A model generated the notes under the pieces. The model was not told where the DNA came from and ran no database searches. It was given only the letters and a program-made list of their open reading frames with translations. A stretch of 64,000 bases of DNA, taken from the NCBI RefSeq assembly GCF_003003355.1, contig NZ_PVTQ01000011.1:1-64000 (forward strand), written 5' to 3'. Origin of the DNA: Donghicola tyrosinivorans (GTDB taxonomy: Bacteria > Pseudomonadota > Alphaproteobacteria > Rhodobacterales > Rhodobacteraceae). Of this stretch, positions 1-6,583 are shown piece after piece. Within the stretch, counting starts at the first letter, position 1, and every line of letters starts with the position of its first letter. The position numbers and the translations under genes are program-made.

Positions 1-28
1 CGTCGGTCAGCCAGAAAAGGTCGCTCAT
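1..28 (-). CDS. Transposase N-terminus (partial, runs off the left edge)
   Basis: Only nine codons are visible (MSDLFWLTD), starting with ATG at 28-26 and leaving the window at position 1. The short peptide matches the remembered start of IS5-family DDE transposases found in roseobacters. No catalytic residue is inside the window, so the family call rests on this N-terminus and on the disrupted gene next to it. Confidence 0.6.
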
Positions 29-92
29 GTCACCGCTCCGTTTTCCGGGCCGTGAATCACGCAGCGCTTTGAAAATCAATGCATCCTGACCC
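1..92 (-). mobile_element. Left-edge fragment of an IS5-like insertion sequence
   Basis: The minus strand begins a transposase reading frame at position 28 (MSDLFWLTD), the N-terminus I recall for IS5-family transposases of Rhodobacteraceae. It is preceded by a GGAG ribosome binding site at about 34-38. The element probably ends near the CTAG at 92-95, since the neighbouring reading frame loses its character there. The end reads GGTCAGGATGC on the minus strand and could be the terminal inverted repeat. The rest of the element lies outside the window, so the second repeat and the target duplication cannot be checked. Confidence 0.7.
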
Positions 93-287
93 TAGGGCGG
101 CTTCTTTCGCATTGTGTTTGAGGGTCTTCGTAACTCCCAAAAAGGCGAAAACTCCTACTATAAAAGTCTGCCAATCCTCCAGAAAATCGATGCTGCACTT
201 AAAAAGTGTCAGAAATTTCCCCCCAAAATATACAACGCAACTGAGAAAATTTTGCTCAGACAAAATCGCAAGAAAATTCTCGCTCAT
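57..287 (-). pseudogene. Small membrane protein gene truncated by the IS insertion
   Basis: The minus strand starts with ATG at 287, eight bases after a clear GGAG (rc of ctcc, 296-299). The frame encodes a hydrophilic N-terminus, then a hydrophobic stretch at about residues 41-55 (IVGVFAFLGV region) followed by a basic segment. This layout fits small phage or plasmid proteins with one membrane helix and a cytoplasmic tail. After residue 64 (AKEAA) the frame enters the insertion sequence at the CTAG and stops within it. The intact gene must once have continued to the left. The stretch is clearly AT-rich compared with the genes to its right. Function is unknown. Confidence 0.5.
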
Positions 288-308
288 ATCAATATCTCCA
301 GACTTTGA

Positions 309-1826
309 ATGATGTCTTCTGGTTCTCTCGCAATACGCTTTCTAGAAACTCTGTCCATACCTGAGGGACCGAAATCTGGATTGAAGATAAGCCTTGCTCC
401 TTTTCAAAGGCAATTCGTAGAAGGCGCATTGGCACATAGCATAAACGTCGCAGTACTAAGCATTGGGCGAGGTAACGCTAAAACTGCGCTGTCTGCAGGG
501 CTCGCTCTAGGGTCTTGCATGGGCGTATGGGATAGCCAGCCCCGCCGCGAGACCATCATTGCGGCTAGAACACGGGACCAAGGGCGGATCGCTTTTGAGT
601 TCGTAGTCGGCTTTATCCGAACTCTACCTGACGAAGATCAAGCGCAGTTCACCATCCGTCGCAGCCCACGCCTTGAAATTGAGTTTGAAGGCGACGGCGG
701 TGGCCACTTCATCCGCGTAATTGCTGCTGACGGGAAGTCTGCACTGGGTTCAGCGCCAACATTGGTTTTAATGGACGAGCGCGGCCACTGGGCGTCAGAT
801 CAGGGGGACGCGCTAGAACACGCGCTTCTGTCCGGTTTAGGAAAGCGCGGCGGTCGCGCCTTGATCATTTCCACATCTGCCCCAGACGATACGCACCCGT
901 TCAGCGTCTGGCTCGACGAAGATCAACCCGGAGTCTACCGCCAAGAACATCGCCCTGCCCCCGGTCTTCCTGCCGACGATCTCGAAAGCCTAAAGGAAGC
1001 AAATCCCGGCGCTTTGCACGGAATTGGTTCTTCAATTGATTGGCTTCAGGGACAGGCGCGCCGTGCGATTGCACGCGGCGGATCAACGCTGACAACTTTC
1101 AGGCTGTACAACAGGAACGAGCGGATCAGCGGTGAAACCCGAGATCAGTTGGTCACTGTAGACGAATGGCTAGCCTGTGAGGTTTCAAAACTTCCCGAGC
1201 GCGACGGACAATGCGTCATCGGCATTGATCTTGGCGGCAGCGCCAGCATGACAGCAGCGGCATTCTACTGGCCCGACACAGGAAGGCTGGAGGCTCTAGG
1301 AACATTCCCGAGCCGCCCCACGCTTCTGGACCGCGGGCAGAATGACGGTGTCGGGGATCGTTACGTACAAATGAACGACCGCGGCGAACTCTCGACCATT
1401 GGAGATCAAACTGTTCCCATTTCAGCGTGGCTCACTGAGGTCATCAATCACGTTGAAGGTGAACCTATCGCGGCGATAACGGCGGATCGTTACAAGCAAG
1501 CTGAGCTTGGCGAAGCCATTGAACAGGCGGGCATTCGTTCGCCGATTGTATGGCGGGGCCAAGGTTTCAAAGACGGCGGACAAGACTGCGAACGATTCCG
1601 CCGCGCGGTCTATGAAGGCAAAGTAAAAACCAACGCATCCCTTCTGCTTCGGTCCGCATTTGCAGATGCAGTGGTTCTTCGCGACCCCGCCAACAACATG
1701 AAACTAGCGAAGGCCAGATCCACAGGCCGCATTGACCCCGCAGCGGCGACGGTTCTCGCCGTGGCTGAAGGTGCGCGAATTATCGGTCGCCCCCGCAACA
1801 AAGGGGGGCGCGTGGCATGGGGTTGA
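309..1826 (+). CDS. terL: Phage terminase large subunit (TerL)
   Basis: This is the packaging motor that cuts and pumps DNA into the prohead. The 505-residue protein shows a phage-type Walker A loop, GRGNAKT at residues 53-59, and a Walker B LVLMDE ending at E157. A C-terminal nuclease half begins around IGIDLGG, with D307 as the likely first metal ligand. The start is uncertain: an in-frame TGA sits directly before ATG 309, no good ribosome binding site precedes it, and homologues usually have a few more residues before the AIRF segment. The stop overlaps the HNH gene by 10 bases, and the order terL-HNH-capsid-protease-portal defines a head-assembly and packaging operon. Confidence 0.9.
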   Translation: MMSSGSLAIRFLETLSIPEGPKSGLKISLAPFQRQFVEGALAHSINVAVLSIGRGNAKTALSAGLALGSCMGVWDSQPRRETIIAARTRDQGRIAFEFVVGFIRTLPDEDQAQFTIRRSPRLEIEFEGDGGGHFIRVIAADGKSALGSAPTLVLMDERGHWASDQGDALEHALLSGLGKRGGRALIISTSAPDDTHPFSVWLDEDQPGVYRQEHRPAPGLPADDLESLKEANPGALHGIGSSIDWLQGQARRAIARGGSTLTTFRLYNRNERISGETRDQLVTVDEWLACEVSKLPERDGQCVIGIDLGGSASMTAAAFYWPDTGRLEALGTFPSRPTLLDRGQNDGVGDRYVQMNDRGELSTIGDQTVPISAWLTEVINHVEGEPIAAITADRYKQAELGEAIEQAGIRSPIVWRGQGFKDGGQDCERFRRAVYEGKVKTNASLLLRSAFADAVVLRDPANNMKLAKARSTGRIDPAAATVLAVAEGARIIGRPRNKGGRVAWG

Positions 1827-2155
1827 TCAAGGAATACAAGCGGCATTCAGCCAGGGTTACCCGCTCTGCCCGCTGGAAGTCTTTGAGACTTCAGGCGCTA
1901 GAACGCGATGATTGGAAATGCGTCCAGTGTGGCGAACGGCGGCGCTTGGAAGTGGACCACATTAAACCTGTCCGCACTCACCCCGAACTCTCCTTTTCTC
2001 TGGCCAACCTCCAGTGCCTCTGCGGGCCGTGCCACAGCAGAAAGACCCGTATCGAGATCGGCTTAGGCCGACCCGACCCCAAGCGAGACGCTTGGAAGAA
2101 ACTGGTGCGCGATATGCAGCGCACCCCCTCCCTGAAAGGAAAAGACCTTGCTTGA
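1817..2155 (+). CDS. HNH endonuclease of the packaging module
   Basis: The 112-residue protein has a compact HNH fold. CxxC at about residues 35-38 (CVQC) and a second CxxC pair (CGPC) would hold zinc. The catalytic histidine lies in the VDHIKPV segment, followed by an asparagine in LANLQCLC. Phage HNH proteins beside terminase (HK97 gp74 type) help cohesive-end DNA cleavage during packaging, so its place directly after terL is typical. It overlaps terL by 10 bases and the capsid gene by 8 bases, indicating translational coupling. A homing endonuclease is possible but less likely, because it is embedded in the operon with tight overlaps. Confidence 0.88.
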   Translation: MGLIKEYKRHSARVTRSARWKSLRLQALERDDWKCVQCGERRRLEVDHIKPVRTHPELSFSLANLQCLCGPCHSRKTRIEIGLGRPDPKRDAWKKLVRDMQRTPSLKGKDLA

Positions 2156-3401
2156 TTCTGTCAAAATCCAGCGCCGTCAAAGTGAAATCCGCCAAGAACT
2201 GGCGGTAATTGTCGGCAAATCCCAACCCTCTGAAAACGAAACCCGCTCGATGGAGGCGCTTGATACCGAATACCGATCGAACGAAACCCGCTATCGTGCG
2301 GCCCTCATTGCTGAGGACACCGAACGCCGGGAAGCGGGCGCGGAACTCGAAACCCGTTCGGAACGCGAATGGTCCGACCTCATGGCAAATTTCGAGATGC
2401 GCCAAGTCGCCTTGGCTCTGGACGAAGGGCGCACCCTGTCCGGTCAAACGGCTGAGATTGTGACCGAGCTTCGTGCTTCTGGGGGCTACCGCGGCCTACC
2501 TATTCCATGGCAGGCGCTGGAGGTTCGCGCCGGTGAAACTGTTGCCAGCGGCACCCCCAACCCGATCCGCACCGCACCCATCATCGAACGCCTGTTCTCT
2601 TCTTCGGTTGCAAGCCGCATGGGCGGGCAAATGGTCAACGTTGGTATCGGTGAACTGGAATACCCCGTTGCGACCTCTGGCGTGACCGCCGGTTGGGCAA
2701 ACGGCGAAACTGCGAACGTGGCTGGTCCCTCGGCATATGAGACCATCGACCGCCCCTTGAAGCCCGATCATAACTTGGGCGTTCAAATGCGCCTGACCCG
2801 CAAGACCCTGAAGCAATCGGGTGACGGTCTGGAACAGGCGGTTCGTCGCGATATGAACGGCGCAATCCAAGAGGCCATGGACAAGGCGGTTTTCCTCGGC
2901 AGCGGGGCGAACGGCGAACCAACCGGCATCTTCGCGGGTGCATCCACTTGGGGCATTGCCGAAAACGCGGTTGATGCAGCGGCATCTTGGGCGGCATTCC
3001 GTTCTGAGGTTGTCAGTTTCATGACCGGCAACGCGGCGAACGGCCCCAGCGATGTCAACGCCCTGATCCGTCCCGAAATCTTCGACGGCATGGACGGCAC
3101 TTACATCTCGGGAACTGCTGTAACCGAATGGGACCGCCTGACCCAAGCACTCGGCGGCGTAACCATGAGCCATAACGCTTTGGCTGCACCGACCGGTGAT
3201 CCTGCGGCAAGTTCGGTTGTTCTGACCACCTCAGCGGGCGGAGTTGCACCGTTCTTCGTAGGCACTTTTGGCGCAATAGATTTGGTTCGCGATGTTTTTA
3301 GCGACGCACAATCCGGCGGCCTTCGTCTGACCGCTCTTGCGACCATGGATGTGACCATTTCGCGGGCTGCTCAAATCCGCATCATGACGGGCGTTCGCTA
3401 A
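2148..3401 (+). CDS. HK97-family major capsid protein
   Basis: The 417-residue protein has the HK97 gp5 layout. A charged, helical N-terminal scaffold-like region (about residues 1-110) should be removed by the neighbouring protease. A beta-rich capsid domain follows, with the recognisable stretches TRKTLKQS and LGSGANGEPTGI. The start is TTG at 2148, supported by AAAGGA eight or so bases upstream and by overlap with the HNH stop. The stop and the next gene's start overlap as TAATG. It lies before the protease and portal, whereas most HK97-type phages place portal and protease first. Confidence 0.92.
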   Translation: MLDSVKIQRRQSEIRQELAVIVGKSQPSENETRSMEALDTEYRSNETRYRAALIAEDTERREAGAELETRSEREWSDLMANFEMRQVALALDEGRTLSGQTAEIVTELRASGGYRGLPIPWQALEVRAGETVASGTPNPIRTAPIIERLFSSSVASRMGGQMVNVGIGELEYPVATSGVTAGWANGETANVAGPSAYETIDRPLKPDHNLGVQMRLTRKTLKQSGDGLEQAVRRDMNGAIQEAMDKAVFLGSGANGEPTGIFAGASTWGIAENAVDAAASWAAFRSEVVSFMTGNAANGPSDVNALIRPEIFDGMDGTYISGTAVTEWDRLTQALGGVTMSHNALAAPTGDPAASSVVLTTSAGGVAPFFVGTFGAIDLVRDVFSDAQSGGLRLTALATMDVTISRAAQIRIMTGVR

Positions 3402-4021
3402 TGCTCTGGGGCGGTCACACAGGCGGGCTAGAACTCCGCAAGCGTGCATCTGGCGCAATGGCGTTGCGTGGCCGCTTCCCCTACGGAAAACGGGCGGTCC
3501 TCAGCGATGGGGGCCGAACCGGACGGCCACGGAAAGAGGCAATCGCCCCCCGTGCCTTCGCCTATCGGGTAGAACGGCCTGAGGAAGATATTCACCTGTT
3601 GGTTGGTCATAGTTATGACCGGCCCCTAGCATCGCGGGGGGCTGGAACACTAACCCTTGCCGACAGTGACGACGCCTTGACCTTCGAGGCGCTGATTACT
3701 GAGGAAATGCAAGAAGTCTCCTATGTGCGGGACTTCCTTAACGCCTTCGCGGCGGGCTTGATCATGGGTATTTCCCCCGGCTTCAGGCTTCCCCCGAAAC
3801 GTGCGGTCCCGAACCCTGAGAAGATCGAGGATGAAGGCCACGACCCTGAAAACGGGATGCACAACGCCATTATCCGAACTGTGCTGGCGGCGTTGCTGTA
3901 CGAACTCAGCGTAGTGACCCGTCCTGCCTATCCTGAAGCCCAGATCGAGGCGCGGAACTGGCAAGAGACTGACGCGGGCTTGATCGTCCCGCAAAACCCC
4001 CTGAACCGTTGGAGGCTGTGA
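3401..4021 (+). CDS. HK97 prohead protease (peptidase family S78)
   Basis: The protease matures the prohead by trimming the capsid scaffold region. The 206-residue sequence has the family signature: a catalytic histidine in LLVGHSYDRPL (about residue 69), a serine in the GISPGF segment (about residue 125), and the C-terminal ELSVVTRPAYPEA motif. Translation is coupled to the capsid gene through a one-base TAATG overlap. The unusual position after the capsid gene suggests either rearrangement or a satellite-type module order. Confidence 0.92.
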   Translation: MLWGGHTGGLELRKRASGAMALRGRFPYGKRAVLSDGGRTGRPRKEAIAPRAFAYRVERPEEDIHLLVGHSYDRPLASRGAGTLTLADSDDALTFEALITEEMQEVSYVRDFLNAFAAGLIMGISPGFRLPPKRAVPNPEKIEDEGHDPENGMHNAIIRTVLAALLYELSVVTRPAYPEAQIEARNWQETDAGLIVPQNPLNRWRL

Positions 4022-4022
4022 G

Positions 4023-4568
4023 ATGGCGACCACGCTAAAGCAGACTGAAACAATCCCGTCTTACCCTAGCGCCCCCAGCGGTCTTAGCGAGAAGGCGGCG
4101 GCGATTGATCCCGGCGCGATCTGGTCCCGCATCGAGGCATACACGGCCTATCGGTATTCCCCCCGTTCCGTGGTCTGGATTTGTGAAGGTCCGGGCGAAT
4201 GGACTCCCCCACTTGCCGATACCGTCTTGGGAACCTGCGAGATGTGGACCGGCGAAGGCTGGACGCCTTACCCCCTTAAGCAAGGCCCTCTAGGCGGCGT
4301 CCTGCTGTACGGCGAAGGCCCTTACCGCATCACCGGCACCACCGGCAGCCAACAAGCCCCTAAAGCCGTCCTAGAGGCTTACAGGCGCTATTCGGAGTAT
4401 ATGGCCGAAGAAACCGGAGCAGCGCCAGCTACGGGCGGTTCTACCGGCGGCAACATAAAGATTGGCGATGCAATGGAACTTTCATTTGAGCGCCCCGGCA
4501 ACTGGATTGCCCGCGCTTTGCAGAACAGCGGCGCTGCGGACCTACTCCGCCCCTATCGGAGAGCCTGA
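4023..4568 (+). CDS. Probable phage head completion / connector protein
   Basis: This 181-residue protein sits between the protease and portal genes, one base after the protease stop. I recognise the C-terminal segment (ELSFERPGNW, then SGAADLLRPYRR) as typical of uncharacterised proteins in alphaproteobacterial head modules that resemble head-tail connectors. No enzymatic motif is visible. The position supports a structural role in closing the capsid vertex, but this is inferred from context and a weak sequence resemblance. Confidence 0.5.
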   Translation: MATTLKQTETIPSYPSAPSGLSEKAAAIDPGAIWSRIEAYTAYRYSPRSVVWICEGPGEWTPPLADTVLGTCEMWTGEGWTPYPLKQGPLGGVLLYGEGPYRITGTTGSQQAPKAVLEAYRRYSEYMAEETGAAPATGGSTGGNIKIGDAMELSFERPGNWIARALQNSGAADLLRPYRRA

Positions 4569-4571
4569 GAC

Positions 4572-5630
4572 ATGTTCAATTGGTTCAAAAAGAAAGCACC
4601 TATCGAAGCGCGTTCGTCATCCTGCGGGTTTACTGCTGAGGTTATCACGGCGCGGGAAGCCTACATTTCGGGAACCCGTGGCATAGGTGAGCTGACCGCC
4701 ACTGTCCAAAGCTGCGCAACGCTCTGGCAAGGGGGTCTTAGCCTAGCGGACGTGGAAGGCACCGACCTGTTGACCCCCCGTGTTCTCGGCATGGTGGCCC
4801 GTGGTCTGGCGTTCCGTGGGGAAGCCCTGTTCTTGATCCGTGATACCGGCCTTGTTCCCTGTTCAGATTGGGAACTGAAAACCCGCGACAGCAAGCCGAC
4901 CGCGTACCGCGTGACCGTGCCTGAAGTCGGCGGAGGGCGAACTGAAACCGCCCTAGCTGGTGAAATCCTGCATTTCAGGACTGGCACCGACCCGCTGGCC
5001 CCGTACGCTGGGCAAGCCCCGCTGAAGCGGGCGCAACTGACGGCGGGATTGCTTCAGGCTATCGAGACGGCTCTAGCTGAGGTTTACGAAGACGCGCCCT
5101 TAGGTTCGCAGATCGTGCCTTTCCCTGAAGCCCCCGAAACCGACATGAACGAACTAGCCCGTGGTTTCCGTGGCAAGCGGGGCAAGGTGCTTATTCGTGA
5201 ATCGGTCAACGTCACAGCGGCGGGCGGCCCTGCACCGGTCCAAGACTGGAAAGCGGCGGACGTAACGCCGGACTTGTCCAGGGCAATGACGCGGGAAAGC
5301 CTTAACGCGGCCCGTGATGCGATCTGCATGGTATTCGGCGTTTTGCCCGGAATGAACAGCAGCGCCGTCACCGGCCCTCTAGTTCGTGAAGGACAAAGGC
5401 ATCTCGCTCAATGGGTTCTAAGCCCCTTAGCCGCGGAGATTGCTGAGGAATGCACCGACAAGTTGGGAACGCCGGTCAAGCTGGACGTGATGCGCCCGCT
5501 TCAGGCGTTTGACGCGGGCGGACGTGCTCGAGCGGCGGCCGGCATCGTCCAGACATTAGCACTTGCGAAAGAAGCCGGCGTCGATCCGTCCGTGGCGCTG
5601 CGGCTGGTAGATTGGGAGAACCGGGCATGA
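4572..5630 (+). CDS. HK97-family portal protein
   Basis: The portal forms the dodecameric ring through which terminase pumps DNA. The 352-residue protein starts MFNWFKKK, as many HK97-type portals do, and keeps the family core: a GLAFRGEAL segment, an EILHFRTG segment, and the AICMVFGVLPGMN loop that precedes the stem. It is somewhat shorter than typical portals (about 400 residues), with a reduced N-terminal part. The stop overlaps the next start as ATGA. It is the last structural gene before the element ends; no tail genes follow. Confidence 0.9.
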   Translation: MFNWFKKKAPIEARSSSCGFTAEVITAREAYISGTRGIGELTATVQSCATLWQGGLSLADVEGTDLLTPRVLGMVARGLAFRGEALFLIRDTGLVPCSDWELKTRDSKPTAYRVTVPEVGGGRTETALAGEILHFRTGTDPLAPYAGQAPLKRAQLTAGLLQAIETALAEVYEDAPLGSQIVPFPEAPETDMNELARGFRGKRGKVLIRESVNVTAAGGPAPVQDWKAADVTPDLSRAMTRESLNAARDAICMVFGVLPGMNSSAVTGPLVREGQRHLAQWVLSPLAAEIAEECTDKLGTPVKLDVMRPLQAFDAGGRARAAAGIVQTLALAKEAGVDPSVALRLVDWENRA

Positions 5631-5926
5631 ATATCGGAATCACAGGACTGAATTGCGTGGACGCACCGAAACCGAACGGCAAGGGAGATATGATTATCGC
5701 ATACTTCGACTTTCAAGCGGACTTCGTAACCATGAAAGGGGCTGCGCTGGTGCAACTGGCCAGCGGCGGACTCACGACTTGGGAACCGCTCGCTAAGGAT
5801 GACCGCCTGCCGCGCCGTTCGGTCCAGATGACCGGCGACGCGCGGCGCAAGGTAGCGCAAGCGGCGCTGCCCCTATTCAAGGTGTTAAGCAGTGGCAAAA
5901 AAGCGCCAATCGCTATTAGAGATTAG
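5627..5926 (+). CDS. Small protein of unknown function in the head module
   Basis: The chosen ATG at 5627 overlaps the portal stop (ATGA) and has GGGAG about ten bases upstream; an in-frame upstream ATG at 5612 lies within the portal gene and is less likely. The 99-residue product is rich in beta-type residues at the N-terminus (a MIIAYFDFQADF segment) and ends in a basic tail. It has no membrane segment and no motif I recognise. Co-transcription with the portal gene suggests a role in the particle or in hijacking tails. Confidence 0.6.
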   Translation: MNIGITGLNCVDAPKPNGKGDMIIAYFDFQADFVTMKGAALVQLASGGLTTWEPLAKDDRLPRRSVQMTGDARRKVAQAALPLFKVLSSGKKAPIAIRD

Positions 5927-5954
5927 GGCAATCGAACGTCATCGCGGAGAATGG

Positions 5955-5970
5955 TCTAGACTGATCTAGA
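5955..5970. promoter_or_regulatory. Paired TCTAGA repeat, candidate operator
   Basis: Two TCTAGA hexamers separated by CTGA lie in the 53-base gap before the last gene of the element (start 5980). Each is a palindrome, and together they form a larger dyad. Such pairs can bind a phage-type repressor. No clear -35/-10 pair is seen, so the role is a guess. Confidence 0.25.
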
Positions 5971-5979
5971 GGGAAAAGC

Positions 5980-6318
5980 ATGAAACAAGAACTCACAGCA
6001 AAACAGAACTTCATTCTTCAAAACGCACTCGACCAAATGGATGCTTGCGGCCCCTCGATGTTGAAACTGATCTGCAAACTTGTGGAGCTTGGACGATTGC
6101 CACTAGCCGAAGAAGTGATGAAAATTGCCTATGCCCAACCAAGCCCCGATAGCGGCGTGGTTCTTCCATATGACCACGAATTTGAGCGCCAGCTGCGGTG
6201 CATTCCAGAACGAGAAATGCCCTTTTGGTTCGGTGCATTTTCGGCGCTTGTACGGATAGATGACAAACCACGGTTCGACCGCTTCTTGGGCGTCTTCCAA
6301 GCTCGATCGGCAAACTAG
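5980..6318 (+). CDS. Unknown protein at the tRNA-proximal end of the element
   Basis: The 112-residue protein has a purine-rich ribosome binding site (AGAGGG, 5968-5973) just before ATG 5980. It is mostly alpha-helical by composition, with several cysteines and a short aromatic cluster (MPFWFGAF). I see no membrane segment, helix-turn-helix or catalytic motif. The gene lies between the packaging module and the tRNA attachment end, separated by its own gap. That is where mobile elements often carry cargo such as defence or immunity genes. No function is assigned. Confidence 0.6.
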   Translation: MKQELTAKQNFILQNALDQMDACGPSMLKLICKLVELGRLPLAEEVMKIAYAQPSPDSGVVLPYDHEFERQLRCIPEREMPFWFGAFSALVRIDDKPRFDRFLGVFQARSAN

Positions 6319-6367
6319 AATCGCTCGTTGCGAATTTTCTCACAGAAATTTGGGGGGAATTTCGTGC

Positions 6368-6408
6368 GGGGTAACATCATTGAAACCTGTTACCCCGAAC
6401 GTTACCCC
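6368..6408. repeat. Three GTTACCCC repeats near the element end
   Basis: GGGGTAAC at 6368-6375 is the inverse of GTTACCCC, which occurs at 6389-6396 and again at 6401-6408. Short repeated sites of mixed orientation, 60-170 bases from a tRNA attachment site, are typical arm-type binding sites of tyrosine integrases. No integrase gene is in the window, so the assignment is indirect. Confidence 0.45.
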
Positions 6409-6412
6409 AAAG

Positions 6413-6442
6413 AAAAACCCCGCTGCTGAGGCGGGGTTTTTT
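6413..6442. terminator. Bidirectional intrinsic terminator between the element and tRNA-Thr
   Basis: CCCCGC (6418-6423) pairs with GCGGGG (6431-6436) around a TGCTGAG loop. A T-run follows on the plus strand and an A-run precedes it, which acts as a T-run for the minus strand. It can end the plus-strand module and the minus-strand tRNA transcript. Confidence 0.85.
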
Positions 6443-6465
6443 CTTGGCTAAGCCTTTGTTTTTAG

Positions 6466-6541
6466 TGGTGCCCCCACACGGACTCGAACCGCGGACCTAC
6501 TGATTACAAATCAGTTGCTCTACCAGCTGAGCTATAGGGGC
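6466..6541 (-). tRNA. tRNA-Thr(TGT)
   Basis: A complete 76-base cloverleaf reads on the minus strand. The acceptor stem GCCCCTA pairs with TGGGGGC (two wobble pairs overall in the acceptor and T stems). The D-arm contains AGCTCAGCTGG, the anticodon loop is TTTGTAA with anticodon TGT, and the T-loop is TTCGAGT. The CCA end is encoded. The 3' end faces the phage-like element, the usual arrangement when a tRNA 3' half serves as attachment site. Confidence 0.96.
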
Positions 6542-6583
6542 ACTGACACGCGTTTACGATGACCCGTAGGGCTTTGCAAGCCC

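Noticed and set aside
114-308. A 64-residue plus-strand frame directly before terL, considered as small terminase
   Set aside because: It lacks a helix-turn-helix, has no ribosome binding site, and overlaps a better supported minus-strand frame with a good ribosome binding site.
309-5630. Gene transfer agent of Rhodobacterales
   Set aside because: Gene transfer agents have terminase-portal-protease-capsid in that order and then tail genes, and are not placed at a tRNA. The order and content here differ.
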